A DNA stretch of 64,000 nt, from NCBI GenBank assembly GCA_040403555.1, contig JBBAKN010000001.1:124001-188000 (forward strand), read 5' to 3'. A program made the position numbers and the translations under genes. This DNA comes from JAIPAN01 sp040403555. Its GTDB lineage: Bacteria > Bacteroidota > Bacteroidia > Sphingobacteriales > Sphingobacteriaceae. Under the pieces are notes generated by a model. It was not told the origin of the DNA, did no database searches, and saw only the letters and a list, made by a program, of their open reading frames with translations. Within the stretch, counting starts at the first letter, position 1; the number at the start of each line of letters is the position of its first letter. Positions 24,211-34,110 of this stretch are shown here, piece by piece.

Positions 24211-27057
24211 ATGTACGAATTCACAAAATATAAAATAGTTAATATACATATAATCAGCATTTTAACTTTATTTATATTAAGTATAAATTTATCTATTGCA
24301 AAGGCTCAACTTTTCGACACGGGACAGAACCCTCCGGGTTTAAAATGGAGGCAAATTAATACCCAACATTTTCAGCTTTTATACCCCGCCCTACTCGAGC
24401 TTGAAGCACAACGAATGGCCAACAGTTTAGACTATATCATTGGTCGTGTTAGTAGATCGATAAACAAAGATCCAAAGCACATTACGGTGATACTGCAAAA
24501 CCAAACTGTGGAATCGAATGGATTTGTACAACTGGCGCCGCGACATTCAGAATTTTACACCACTCCGAGCCAAGAGTTCGATTCGCAAGACTGGCTGAAC
24601 AGTTTGGCAGTACACGAGCTTAGGCATGTGGTACAAATAGATAAGCTAACAGGCAGTATTCAGGCTCCAGGTTTCGAGTCTTTAGCCTTTGCTTTCTTTG
24701 GCGTGAGCCTTCCAGCATGGTTTTTTGAGGGTGATGCCGTACTTAGTGAAACGCTGTTAACAGAAGCTGGAAGAGGGCGCCAGCCAAGCTTTAATTTATA
24801 TTTGAGAGCCAATTTACTTAGCAACAAGAACTACAGTTATGGCAAAAACTACTTAGGATCGCTCAAAGACCTCACTTCTGGCTATTATCCATTAGGTTAT
24901 TTTATGGTTACCAAACTCCGCAGAGATTATGGCGATTTTATTTTAGACACCCTTCTTCGCCAAATGGCCAATCACCCATTCCGTTTACATAATTTAAGTA
25001 AAACGAGCCAAAAACTTACTGGCTTAACTACAGAAATGTGGTACAAAGCTACCACCAACGAACTTACACAGCTTTGGACTGAACAATTAAACAGTATTAA
25101 GCATACTGAATATAGCCCAATAAACAAGCGAAACGCTAATTTTGCCGAAGATTATTTATTACCCCAACGTAGTTACGATGGAAGCATTATCGCACTAAAA
25201 CATAGCAAAGCCCATACTAGCCTGCTTGTAAAAATCGATGAAAATGGCAAAGAAAAGACGCTGCTAGCTATTGGCATACAGCAAGAGCCTAGTATGCAGG
25301 TAATGAATACTAAAGTGGTTTGGGATGAGCTAAGAGTGGATGAACGCTATTCTAAGCGATCGTATAATGTAATTTGCATTTTTGATTTAAGAACACATAA
25401 ATACCTTCAAATTACCCATAAAACGAGGCTATTCTCTCCTGCTTTGTCTCCAAATGGCGAAAAAATTGTTGCTATTCAAGTTGATTTTAGTAATAAAATG
25501 ACTTTAGTAGAATTGGATACCAAAACCGGAAAAATAGTCAAGCAATTTGCTAATTCCGATTTCAGTATCCTGCAAAGTCCAAAATACCACGCATCTGGAA
25601 GCAAAATTGTGTACTTAAAAGTAAGTCAACAGGGTACTGCTATAGAAGAACTTGACTTAAGTACCCAAACTGTACATGAAAAATTAGCACCCGAAGTTTC
25701 TTTTATAGCTAGGCCTAGCTATGCTGGTGATAGCATTTTATTTAAAGCGCATTACAATGGTATCGATAACATTTATCAGCTATCCGCAAATGGGGTTAGC
25801 CAACTCAGTTCTGTTAAATTTGGTGCGTATTACCCCTATTTTGATGAAAAAAATAAGAAGGTACTTTTTAGCAATTTTGGGCCAACAGGGCACGATATTG
25901 CCGAATTTGATCTAGATACGCTAAAAAAACAAGCTATTAGCACCATTAAAAACACTTTTGTTGATTATGCAGCTCCCTTAAAATCACTTGATGGGGCACC
26001 AATTGATTTCAAGAAAGTACCACAAAATTTATTTCAATCGGATAGGTATAGCCAGGTAAAGCATGCGTTTAACTTTCACAGCTTTGTACCCATTGTAGCT
26101 AACAACGAATTTACCGACGAATTGAATTTGGGCGTAAAAGCCGTATCGAACAATTTGATGAATACGGTAGATTTTTATGCAGGTTACGTATACAATCAAG
26201 GTTTAGGGAAAAGTGAATACCAGGCAGGAATCACCTATAAGGCCCTCTACCCTATTATAAAACTCGATTTTAAAGATAGAGCCCGAAGGACTGTATACAA
26301 CAATGCTCCCATTACTTGGCGTGAACAAATGAGTGAATTGAGCATAAACATACCATTTGCATTCAATCACCTTGATAAACACGGTACTGCAGGCCTTGAA
26401 ATAGCAACAAGCTATACGGCTAGAAATCAAATTTACGGAGTACCCCAAGGCCTAACCCTAGCTAGTTCATTGGCCTTTCCCATGCAATACAGCATCTATC
26501 TAAATCAAAATACAAGGCGAAGTACTAGAGATTTGGCACCTAGATGGGGTCAGAATTTTTTAGTGGCCTATGAACACCTCCCCTTTGACAAACACCTAAA
26601 AGGTACACTATTAAGCACCCAAAGCTTGTTCTTTACACCTGGATTATGGCGCAACCATAGCTTTTCTGCTAGTTTTAATACCCAAACGATTAGAGGAACG
26701 GCCTATGATTACGCACTAAATATTCCAACAATAAGCGGTTACAACAACCTAATAAATACCGAACCTTTGCAAAATACACTGCTATTAGACTACCGTTTCC
26801 CCATTGCCTATCCCGATTGGGAAATTGGTAGTGTGGCGTATATCAAACGTATTAGAGCCGCTTTATTTGCCGATTATGAAAATTTGGCTCCAAACAAAGC
26901 CTTGATTCCCCGTACTTATGGCTTTGAATTACGGGCGGGCGTAAATTTACTACGCTTTTACCTACCCAACTTTAATGTGGGCGGAAAGATGATTTTCTCG
27001 AGCGACAAATCGGTTAAAAACCCGATATTCGAATTCGGTATCAATTATTCGTACTAA
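24211..27057 (+). CDS. Exported HExxH peptidase-like / beta-propeller / outer-membrane barrel protein
   Basis: Protein of 948 aa with a signal peptide (to about residue 33, IAKA-Q). An N-terminal domain (about 35-290) has a gluzincin-like zinc motif: HELRH at 135-139 and a candidate third ligand Glu173 in WFFEGDA, 34 residues later. A middle domain (about 310-600) has repeated TolB/WD40-like blades (LSPNGEKIVAIQVD, YHASGSKIVYLKVS). The C-terminal part (about 640-948) has alternating strands ending in an aromatic-rich FEFGINYSY, like an outer-membrane barrel. Function unknown; a surface-anchored protease or binding protein is an inference. I chose the ATG at 24211. lapA follows after 1 bp. Confidence 0.8.
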   Translation: MYEFTKYKIVNIHIISILTLFILSINLSIAKAQLFDTGQNPPGLKWRQINTQHFQLLYPALLELEAQRMANSLDYIIGRVSRSINKDPKHITVILQNQTVESNGFVQLAPRHSEFYTTPSQEFDSQDWLNSLAVHELRHVVQIDKLTGSIQAPGFESLAFAFFGVSLPAWFFEGDAVLSETLLTEAGRGRQPSFNLYLRANLLSNKNYSYGKNYLGSLKDLTSGYYPLGYFMVTKLRRDYGDFILDTLLRQMANHPFRLHNLSKTSQKLTGLTTEMWYKATTNELTQLWTEQLNSIKHTEYSPINKRNANFAEDYLLPQRSYDGSIIALKHSKAHTSLLVKIDENGKEKTLLAIGIQQEPSMQVMNTKVVWDELRVDERYSKRSYNVICIFDLRTHKYLQITHKTRLFSPALSPNGEKIVAIQVDFSNKMTLVELDTKTGKIVKQFANSDFSILQSPKYHASGSKIVYLKVSQQGTAIEELDLSTQTVHEKLAPEVSFIARPSYAGDSILFKAHYNGIDNIYQLSANGVSQLSSVKFGAYYPYFDEKNKKVLFSNFGPTGHDIAEFDLDTLKKQAISTIKNTFVDYAAPLKSLDGAPIDFKKVPQNLFQSDRYSQVKHAFNFHSFVPIVANNEFTDELNLGVKAVSNNLMNTVDFYAGYVYNQGLGKSEYQAGITYKALYPIIKLDFKDRARRTVYNNAPITWREQMSELSINIPFAFNHLDKHGTAGLEIATSYTARNQIYGVPQGLTLASSLAFPMQYSIYLNQNTRRSTRDLAPRWGQNFLVAYEHLPFDKHLKGTLLSTQSLFFTPGLWRNHSFSASFNTQTIRGTAYDYALNIPTISGYNNLINTEPLQNTLLLDYRFPIAYPDWEIGSVAYIKRIRAALFADYENLAPNKALIPRTYGFELRAGVNLLRFYLPNFNVGGKMIFSSDKSVKNPIFEFGINYSY

Positions 27058-27058
27058 C

Positions 27059-27325
27059 ATGAGCGTAAAAAGTATTTTCATTATTTTAATAAGCATTCTG
27101 GCAACCCTCGTAGCCATAAACAATACCGATGCCGTAAATTTTTGGATTTTTGGCGACACCGAAATTTCTAAGCTGGCTATAATTGGAGGTGTATTCTTTG
27201 CTGGATGGTTGATAGGTTTTTTAATGGGAAAATCGGGTAATAAACCGAAAGAAAACACCGAAATTGAAGAATACGAGGAAGATGAGTCGGGCTTAAGCCA
27301 CGAGGATAGGAACTATATTAACTAA
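27059..27325 (+). CDS. LapA-domain (DUF1049) small membrane protein
   Basis: Small inner-membrane protein of 88 aa with two membrane segments (about 5-20 and 39-56) separated by the typical NNTDAVNFWIFG stretch, and an acidic cytoplasmic tail (EIEEYEEDESG). LapA/DUF1049 proteins are linked to LPS assembly and membrane homeostasis in Proteobacteria; the role here is unknown. It starts 1 bp after the preceding stop and its end overlaps convergent ispE by 4 bp. Confidence 0.8.
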   Translation: MSVKSIFIILISILATLVAINNTDAVNFWIFGDTEISKLAIIGGVFFAGWLIGFLMGKSGNKPKENTEIEEYEEDESGLSHEDRNYIN

Positions 27326-28125
27326 ACACCATAGTACACCTGAGCCTTTTTCTCCAAGGCGGTTAACACCACTGGTTTTTCAAAAATCCCAACTACCGAC
27401 GAACCGCTACCCGTCATAGCCGCATACACCGCTCCAGCTTCGTATAAAGACGATTTAAGCGCTCTTATTTGCGGATAGGTTTCGAATATGTGTTTCTCAA
27501 AATCGTTACTAATAAAATTCTTCCACACCGAAACGGGTTTTTGAATGCTTTCGAGCAAACTATAAACGGCAGTAGCTGGTTTTACTCCTCTATAAGCCTC
27601 AGCCGTAGAAATATGTAAATCAGGAGTGACCAAAACCAGGTAATAGGAGCTTAAATCTAAAGCGATTTCTTGAAGCTGATTGCCTATACCGGTAGCAAAT
27701 GCTGGCTTATTTTTAATAAAAAATGGGCAATCGGCGCCTAAGAGACTTGCATAAGCTTCTAACTGCTCTACGGATAGGCTCAATTTGAACTTATCATTCA
27801 TTAGTTTTAAAAAAAATGCCGCATCAGCAGAGCCACCACCCAAACCGGCACCAATGGGTAGATGCTTATGCAAATGAATATGAACTTGCGGCAATAAGAA
27901 ATCAGCAGCAAGCAACTGATAGGCCTTTACACATAAATTACTATCGGCATTACCGGGAATAGCCAAGCCAGAAGAAGTAAAACTTAATTCGTCGCTCTCA
28001 ATAACTTCTAAGGCATCATGCAAACGGATAGGATAAAAGACACTCTCTAGGTTGTGATAACCATCAGCACGACGATCGGTTACATTTAAACCGAGATTAA
28101 TTTTTGCGTTTGGGAAACAAATCAT
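27322..28125 (-). CDS. ispE: 4-diphosphocytidyl-2-C-methyl-D-erythritol kinase
   Basis: GHMP kinase of the non-mevalonate (MEP) isoprenoid pathway. The opening AKINLGLNVTDRRADGYHNL and the ATP loop PIGAGLGGGSADAAFFL are diagnostic; the third GHMP motif is MTGSGSSVVGIFEK. The length of 267 aa is slightly short of the E. coli enzyme (283). Its presence implies the MEP route to isoprenoids. It has a -7 box at 28168-28175 and no same-strand partner. Confidence 0.95.
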   Translation of the reverse strand: MICFPNAKINLGLNVTDRRADGYHNLESVFYPIRLHDALEVIESDELSFTSSGLAIPGNADSNLCVKAYQLLAADFLLPQVHIHLHKHLPIGAGLGGGSADAAFFLKLMNDKFKLSLSVEQLEAYASLLGADCPFFIKNKPAFATGIGNQLQEIALDLSSYYLVLVTPDLHISTAEAYRGVKPATAVYSLLESIQKPVSVWKNFISNDFEKHIFETYPQIRALKSSLYEAGAVYAAMTGSGSSVVGIFEKPVVLTALEKKAQVYYGV

Positions 28126-28167
28126 TTTCTAAACATCGGTGTTTATTTATAAACAATGTTAGGATGC

Positions 28168-28175
28168 CAAAAATA
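28168..28175 (-). promoter_or_regulatory. -7 promoter element for ispE
   Basis: The minus strand reads TATTTTTG, an exact TAnnTTTG match, 42 bases before the ispE ATG at 28125. It lies in the 82 bp region shared with divergent thyA. Confidence 0.5.
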
Positions 28176-28207
28176 CATTTATTTTATTTGCATAGGAGTA
28201 GAAAATA

Positions 28208-29002
28208 ATGAAAGCATATTTAGACTTGATGCAGCATGTGCTTAACGAAGGCACACAAAAACACGATCGAACGGGAACGGGTACCATTAGCGTATTCGGC
28301 TACCAAATGCGCTTTAATTTACAAGAAGGCTTTCCATTGGTAACTACCAAAAAATGTCACTTACGTTCTATCATACACGAACTTATTTGGTTTTTAAAGG
28401 GCGATACCAATATTGCCTATTTGAAAGATAATGGAGTAAGTATTTGGGACGAATGGGCCGACGAAAATGGGAATTTAGGTCCTGTATATGGCTCTCAATG
28501 GCGTTCTTGGCCAACAGCCAATGGCCAGCATATTGATCAAATTAAGCAGGTAATCAACCAGATAAAAAACAATCCAGATTCTCGTAGACTTATTGTTTCG
28601 GCCTGGAATGTAGGCGAAATTGAAAACATGGCGCTTCCACCCTGCCACGCTTTCTTTCAGTTTTACGTGGCCGATGGCAAATTGAGCTGTCAACTATATC
28701 AGCGTAGTGCCGATATCTTTTTGGGTGTGCCTTTTAATATAGCCTCATACGCATTATTAACACTGATGGTAGCGCAAGTATGTGGCCTGCAAGCTGGCGA
28801 TTTTGTACATACCCTTGGCGATGCACACCTTTACAACAATCACTTAGAGCAAACACGTTTGCAATTAAACAGAGAGCCCCACCCGCTACCAAGCATGAAA
28901 CTTAATCCGAAAGTAACGAACATCTTCGACTTTAAGTTTGAAGATTTCACACTAGAAAATTACGATCCACATCCACACATTAAAGCTCCGGTAGCAATTT
29001 AA
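28208..29002 (+). CDS. thyA: Thymidylate synthase
   Basis: Makes dTMP from dUMP with methylene-tetrahydrofolate. The 264 aa length is the same as E. coli ThyA. Catalytic Cys146 sits in LPPCHAFFQFYV. The phosphate-binding region QRSADIFLGVPFNIASYALL and the C-terminal KAPVAI are typical. It forms a pair with dihydrofolate reductase one base downstream, which regenerates the folate that ThyA oxidises. Confidence 0.98.
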   Translation: MKAYLDLMQHVLNEGTQKHDRTGTGTISVFGYQMRFNLQEGFPLVTTKKCHLRSIIHELIWFLKGDTNIAYLKDNGVSIWDEWADENGNLGPVYGSQWRSWPTANGQHIDQIKQVINQIKNNPDSRRLIVSAWNVGEIENMALPPCHAFFQFYVADGKLSCQLYQRSADIFLGVPFNIASYALLTLMVAQVCGLQAGDFVHTLGDAHLYNNHLEQTRLQLNREPHPLPSMKLNPKVTNIFDFKFEDFTLENYDPHPHIKAPVAI

Positions 29003-29003
29003 T

Positions 29004-29495
29004 ATGGCTGCTATACTAGAACTTGTTGTTGCCATTGATGAACATGGCGGAATTGGCAAAAACAACCAATTGCTTTGGCATTTACCTGCAGATTTAAAGC
29101 ATTTTAAAGAAATTACCACCGGCCATCCCATTATTATGGGGCGTAAAACGTACGATTCTATTGGGAGACCACTTCCAAACAGACGAAATATGGTAATTAG
29201 CAGGCAAACAGATTTACAAATAGAAGGTGTAGAGGTAGCAAACAGTCTGAACAATGCCATTGCTTTAGTAGATAATGAAACTAAGGCATTTATTATTGGT
29301 GGGGCCGAAATTTTTAAACAAGCCATGCCTTTCATAAGCAAAATACACCTCACCATAGTACATCATAGTTTTGAGGCAGATACTTTTTTTGAAAGCCCAT
29401 CTCCAATTGCTTGGGAAGCTATTGAAACCGAAACCCACCAGGCAGACGAAAAAAACGCCTATTCATATACTTATATCACCTATAAAAAGCGATAA
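29004..29495 (+). CDS. folA: Dihydrofolate reductase
   Basis: NADPH-dependent reductase of 163 aa that renews tetrahydrofolate. Family marks are VAIDEHGGIGKNNQLLWHLP (with the GIG substrate loop and Trp), Asp in PADLKHFKEIT, the GHPIIMGRKTYDSIGRPLP block and IIGGAEIFKQAM. It begins immediately after thyA, so the two are co-transcribed. Confidence 0.97.
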   Translation: MAAILELVVAIDEHGGIGKNNQLLWHLPADLKHFKEITTGHPIIMGRKTYDSIGRPLPNRRNMVISRQTDLQIEGVEVANSLNNAIALVDNETKAFIIGGAEIFKQAMPFISKIHLTIVHHSFEADTFFESPSPIAWEAIETETHQADEKNAYSYTYITYKKR

Positions 29496-29561
29496 TTTAA
29501 GATTCTGACAAAAACCACAGCGCTTTCTAAAAAACGGCTACCTAGCTAAGAAAAAAATAGT

Positions 29562-29569
29562 TAGATTTG
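29562..29569 (+). promoter_or_regulatory. -7 promoter element for secDF
   Basis: TAGATTTG matches TAnnTTTG exactly, 52 bases before the secDF ATG, predicting a leader of about 45 nt that holds an A/G-rich stretch. Confidence 0.5.
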
Positions 29570-29621
29570 CCGTCTTATTAAAAAAAGCTAAACGCACATT
29601 ACACTTACAATTTAGAACAAA

Positions 29622-32564
29622 ATGCAAGGAAAAGGACTAGTAAAATTTGTAACCATCGCATTAACCATTGCGTGTTTGTATTCGCTATCTTTCACATGGA
29701 TTGCCAAAAAAGTAGAAAGAGATGCTAAAGCCTATGCCAAAGGTGATGCTACCAAAGAAAAAACATATTTAGACTCTGTAGCCAATACACCGGTTTTCAG
29801 TGCAGTTAAATACATAACGTACCAGTATGCCAAACAACGCGAAATCCCATTAGGATTGGACTTAAAAGGCGGTATGAACGTAACCATGGAAATTTCGTTA
29901 ACCGAATTGGTACGTAACTTAGCAAACAACCCTGCCGATGTAAATTTCAACACGGCTTTACGCAACGCCGAAAGTCGTTTAAAAGAAAGTCGCCAAGATT
30001 TTATTAGCCTATTTGGTGAAGAATTTGAGAAAGTAAGCCCTGGTGCGCCCCTTGCTCCTTTCTTTGCTACCAAAGAAAATTCACAAAACATTAAAATAAA
30101 CGCCACCAATGCCGATGTATTGGCATTTTTAAGTAAAGAATCTAACAGTGCTATTGAACGTTCATTCAATATTCTACGTACCCGTATCGATAAATTTGGG
30201 GTTACCTCTCCAAACATTCAATTGCAAGAAGGTTCTAACCGTATTTTAATTGAGCTACCTGGTGTATCCGATCCAGTTCGTGTACGTAAACTTTTACAAG
30301 GTTCGGCTAAATTAGAGTTCTGGGAAACCTATGATAACACCGAAATTTATCCACTTTTAGAGAATGCTAATAAATTGGCAGCTAGCACCATTAAACCAAC
30401 TGCTACTGCCGATACAACCAAAGCAGCTCCTGAAAGCAGCAAATTAGCCGCATTGGGCAAAACAGATACCACTAAAAAAGATGCAAAACTAGCGCAAGAC
30501 AAAGAAGCCCTAGCTAAACAGAATCCATTATTTGCGCTACTAAGCCCAGCAACATACCAAGGAGAAAATGGCCAAACAGCCTTACGTCCAGGTCCGGTAG
30601 TTGGTTTTGTTGCTCAAAAAGATACCGCTAAAGTAAATGCCTTATTAAGCAGCCTTGCTATTAAATCAATCATCCCAGCAAGTATTAAACTATTTTGGGG
30701 TGTAAAACCAGTAACAGAAGAAAGTAAGGTTTTTGAACTGTATGCCATTAAAGTAAGTAAAGTAGATGGCTCACCGGCTTTGGGTGGTGATGTAATATCT
30801 GATGCCCGTGATGATTTTGATCAACGTGGCAATCCGGAAGTGGTGATGGTTATGAACTCCGAAGGTGCTCGTGAATGGAAAAGCATTACGGCCTTAGCAT
30901 CTTCCGATCCCAATAATAAAAAAAGCGTTGCTATTGTTTTAGATAACAATGTATACTCTGCTCCTACGGTTCAGGGTGAAATTCCAAACGGTGTTTCGTC
31001 TATTTCTGGAAGCTTTAAAGTAGAAGACACTAAAGATTTAGCCAACGTATTGAAAGCAGGTAGGTTACCTGCCCCAGCAAAAATTGTAGAAGAAGCCATT
31101 GTAGGTCCATCACTAGGTGAAGCCGCTATTAATGCTGGATTAACTTCTTCTTTGGTGGGTTTAATAGTCGTATTGGTATTTATGATGCTTTATTATAACC
31201 GTGCTGGTACTGTAGCTAACATTGCCGTATTTGTAAACGTATTCTTCTTAATGGGAGTATTAGCCTCATTAGGAGCAGTACTTACCTTACCGGGCATTGC
31301 AGGTATCGTACTTACCTTGGGTATGGCGGTAGACGCGAACGTATTAATTTACGAACGTGTACGAGAAGAATTAGAACATGGAAAATCTATCTGTTTGGCT
31401 ATTGCCGATGGATTTAAACACGCCATGCCATCTATTCTCGATTCACAAATCACCACATTCTTAACAGGTATTATTTTGTATGTTTTTGGTAATGGTCCAA
31501 TCTTAGGATTTGCTACTACTTTAATGATTGGTATCATCACTTCCCTATTCACATCTATTTTCATCTCTCGTTTGGTATTTGAATGGATGTTAGAGAAAAA
31601 ATGGGAAATTAAATTTTCTAATCCTTGGAGTTCACATACCTTCAAAAATGCCAACTATGCCTTTGTTAAAAACCGTACTAAGTTTTACTTATTCTCTGGT
31701 TTATTCATCTTAGCCGGTTTAATATCCATGTTTACCAGAGGCTTTAGCTTAGGTGTAGATTTTAAAGGCGGTAGAACATATGTAGTGCAGTTCGATAAAT
31801 CGGTAGAAACCGAAAAAGTAAGAACCCTTCTAAACACTACTTTCGGTACTACAACCGAGGTTAAATCATTCGGTTCTGATAACCAGGTGAAAGTAACTAC
31901 TGCGTATTTAATTGATAATAATAACGAAACGGCAGACGCACAAGTAGAAGCTAAATTAAACGAAGGCTTGTCAAAAGTAGGTGGCAAAACCACCATTTTA
32001 AGCTCTCAAAAAGTTGGTCCAACCATTGCAAACGACATTAAGATTTCGGCAATTTATGCGGTAATTTTCTCCATCATCGCCATTGCACTATACATCTTTA
32101 TTCGTTTCCGTAAATGGACCTTCAGTTTAGGTGCCTTGGTAGCCTTAACCCACGACGTGTTGTTGGTATTATCATTCTTCTCTTTATTTAACGGATACTT
32201 ACCATTCTCTTTAGATATTGACCAGGCCTTTATTGCGGCTATTCTAACTGTTATTGGTTACTCAATTAACGATACGGTGGTAGTATTTGACCGTGTGCGT
32301 GAGTACTTGGGCTTACACCACTCTAAAGCAGATAACATGAAAGAAGTAATTAACGATGCGATTAACAGTACCCTAAGTCGTACCGTAATTACCGCATTAA
32401 CCGTAATCTTCGTATTGGCGGTACTTTTCATCTTCGGTGGAGAAGTAATTCGTGGATTCTCTTTTGCCTTATTAATTGGGGTTATTTTCGGAACCTACTC
32501 TTCTATCTGTGTAGCTACACCGGTAGTAGTAGAATTCCAAAAAGACAACCAAGACAAAAAATAA
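29622..32564 (+). CDS. secDF: Protein translocase SecD/SecF fusion
   Basis: RND-type membrane protein of 980 aa that uses the proton gradient to help Sec export. SecD half: first membrane helix (8-27), LGLDLKGGMNVTMEI (D1), a long periplasmic P1 domain, and membrane segments with GMAVDANVLIYERVREEL. SecF half starts near residue 690 with LGVDFKGGRTYVVQF and repeats the motif as SINDTVVVFDRVREYL. An Ala/Lys/Thr-rich, low-complexity insert (about residues 255-310) interrupts SecD P1. The fused form is usual in Bacteroidetes. It is monocistronic with its own promoter and terminator. Confidence 0.97.
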   Translation: MQGKGLVKFVTIALTIACLYSLSFTWIAKKVERDAKAYAKGDATKEKTYLDSVANTPVFSAVKYITYQYAKQREIPLGLDLKGGMNVTMEISLTELVRNLANNPADVNFNTALRNAESRLKESRQDFISLFGEEFEKVSPGAPLAPFFATKENSQNIKINATNADVLAFLSKESNSAIERSFNILRTRIDKFGVTSPNIQLQEGSNRILIELPGVSDPVRVRKLLQGSAKLEFWETYDNTEIYPLLENANKLAASTIKPTATADTTKAAPESSKLAALGKTDTTKKDAKLAQDKEALAKQNPLFALLSPATYQGENGQTALRPGPVVGFVAQKDTAKVNALLSSLAIKSIIPASIKLFWGVKPVTEESKVFELYAIKVSKVDGSPALGGDVISDARDDFDQRGNPEVVMVMNSEGAREWKSITALASSDPNNKKSVAIVLDNNVYSAPTVQGEIPNGVSSISGSFKVEDTKDLANVLKAGRLPAPAKIVEEAIVGPSLGEAAINAGLTSSLVGLIVVLVFMMLYYNRAGTVANIAVFVNVFFLMGVLASLGAVLTLPGIAGIVLTLGMAVDANVLIYERVREELEHGKSICLAIADGFKHAMPSILDSQITTFLTGIILYVFGNGPILGFATTLMIGIITSLFTSIFISRLVFEWMLEKKWEIKFSNPWSSHTFKNANYAFVKNRTKFYLFSGLFILAGLISMFTRGFSLGVDFKGGRTYVVQFDKSVETEKVRTLLNTTFGTTTEVKSFGSDNQVKVTTAYLIDNNNETADAQVEAKLNEGLSKVGGKTTILSSQKVGPTIANDIKISAIYAVIFSIIAIALYIFIRFRKWTFSLGALVALTHDVLLVLSFFSLFNGYLPFSLDIDQAFIAAILTVIGYSINDTVVVFDRVREYLGLHHSKADNMKEVINDAINSTLSRTVITALTVIFVLAVLFIFGGEVIRGFSFALLIGVIFGTYSSICVATPVVVEFQKDNQDKK

Positions 32565-32585
32565 ACATTCGCCTATTGCTAGATA

Positions 32586-32619
32586 AAAAGCCTCTCGAAT
32601 TTCGAGGGGTTTTTTTATT
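32586..32619 (+). terminator. Intrinsic terminator after secDF
   Basis: Stem CCTCTCGAA (32591-32599) with TTCGAGGGG (32601-32609), one G-T pair, effectively a 7-bp stem with a small AT loop, followed by seven Ts and more T-rich sequence; the left arm is preceded by As. Confidence 0.88.
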
Positions 32620-32658
32620 TCAAAAATATTTCAGATATTTGTTGTACTAATTATTGCT

Positions 32659-33102
32659 ATGTCAACAGATCCGTTTTACGCCTATTCTCATTTACTCGAC
32701 CGAACGGCACGAAAGGTAAAGCAATATGCCCAACGTCAATTTAATACCCAAAAATTTGACATTACGGTAGATCAATGGCTAGTGCTCAAAAACTTAAAAG
32801 AGCAGGAGCACCTCAACCAAAGTGAATTGGCCGACCTTTTAGGAAAAGATCATCCTACACTTACCCGAATTATCGATTTATTGTGCAAAAAAGACCTAGT
32901 TGAGCGTCGTATAAATCAGACTGATCGTCGTAGCTTTACCGTGCATTTAACTAGCACTGGGAAAAATAAAGCAGCCGAATGGAGCCCAAAAATGGGTGAA
33001 ATACGCATGAAAGCCTGGGAAAATTTAAGTGAAAGAGATTATACCGACTTGAAACGAATTTTAAACACCATCTATACTAATTTAGATACGAACACCCTAT
33101 AA
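32659..33102 (+). CDS. MarR-family transcriptional regulator
   Basis: Winged-helix regulator of 147 aa. The recognition region is LNQSELADLLGKDHPTLTRI with the wing VERRINQTDRRSFTVHLT, the hallmark DRR motif of MarR. A short N-terminal and a longer C-terminal helix give the dimer. It precedes the ferredoxin reductase by 2 bp, so it probably controls its own operon, perhaps in response to oxidants or phenolic compounds; the signal is unknown. Confidence 0.92.
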   Translation: MSTDPFYAYSHLLDRTARKVKQYAQRQFNTQKFDITVDQWLVLKNLKEQEHLNQSELADLLGKDHPTLTRIIDLLCKKDLVERRINQTDRRSFTVHLTSTGKNKAAEWSPKMGEIRMKAWENLSERDYTDLKRILNTIYTNLDTNTL

Positions 33103-33104
33103 AA

Positions 33105-34109
33105 ATGATTACAACAGATATTTGCATTATTGGAGCCGGCCCGGTTGGCTTATTTACCATTTTCGAAGCCGGATTGTTAAAAATGCGTTGCCATTTAATT
33201 GATGCACTACCTCAAATTGGCGGTCAACTATCCGAAATTTATCCTCAAAAACCCATTTATGATATTCCGGGTTATCCTGAAATTAAGGCCCAAGAACTTA
33301 TTGATAAGTTAATGGAGCAAATTGCCCCATTTGAGCCAGGCTTTACCCTAGGCGAACGGGTGGAAGAATTAGAGAAACAACCTGACGGATCATACATTGT
33401 ACGCACCAACGAAGGAACGGCGGTACATTGCCAGGTGGTAGCCATTGCCGGTGGCTTAGGTTGCTTTGAACCCCGTAAACCGGAGATTGTAGGACTTGAA
33501 GATTTTGAAGGCAAGGGTGTTGCTTATATGGTGAAACAACCCGAGCTATTTCGCGATAAAAACATTGTATTAGCAGGCGGTGGCGACTCTGCGTTAGATT
33601 GGACAATTTACCTAGCCGATGTGGCCAAAAAAGTAACCTTAGTACACCGAGGCGATACCTTCCGTGGTGCGCCCGATTCGGCAGAAAAGGTATTTGACTT
33701 GGCCAAAGAGGGTAAAATCAATTTGGTATTGCAATCGAACGTATTAAGCATTTCCGGAAACGAACATATCGAATCGATTACTCTGGTTGGAAAAGATAAA
33801 GAAGAGAAAACATTAGAAACCGACTACTTAATTCCGCTCTTCGGCTTAAGCCCTAAATTAGGCCCGCTAGCGAACTGGGGCTTAAGCATTGATAAATCTG
33901 CCATTGAGGTTAATACTTTTGATTATTCGACTAGTGTAGAGCGTATTTTTGCTATTGGCGACATCAATACCTATCCAGGGAAATTGAAATTGATTTTATG
34001 TGGTTTCCACGAAGCGGCATTAATGGTACAAAGTGCCTTTAAATTTGTATACCCCGATCAAAAATTAAGTTTTAAATACACCACCGTTTACGGCGTAAAT
34101 GCATTCTAA
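33105..34109 (+). CDS. Ferredoxin-NADP(+) reductase, thioredoxin-reductase-like (YumC type)
   Basis: FAD-dependent reductase of 334 aa. It resembles TrxB (IIGAGPVGLFTIFEAG for FAD, VLAGGGDSALDWTIYLA for NADPH, IFAIGDINTYPGK for flavin) but lacks the CxxC redox pair, which is the mark of the YumC/Chlorobium-type ferredoxin reductases. The C-terminal extension that stacks on the flavin (after about residue 310) is present. It is followed directly by a [2Fe-2S] ferredoxin, its likely partner. Confidence 0.92.
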   Translation: MITTDICIIGAGPVGLFTIFEAGLLKMRCHLIDALPQIGGQLSEIYPQKPIYDIPGYPEIKAQELIDKLMEQIAPFEPGFTLGERVEELEKQPDGSYIVRTNEGTAVHCQVVAIAGGLGCFEPRKPEIVGLEDFEGKGVAYMVKQPELFRDKNIVLAGGGDSALDWTIYLADVAKKVTLVHRGDTFRGAPDSAEKVFDLAKEGKINLVLQSNVLSISGNEHIESITLVGKDKEEKTLETDYLIPLFGLSPKLGPLANWGLSIDKSAIEVNTFDYSTSVERIFAIGDINTYPGKLKLILCGFHEAALMVQSAFKFVYPDQKLSFKYTTVYGVNAF

Positions 34110-34110
34110 T

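Noticed and set aside
29732..30217. Long antisense frame of 161 codons inside secDF
   Set aside because: It lies fully within the well-supported secDF gene on the other strand; its residues are low in family-like order and no promoter was seen.
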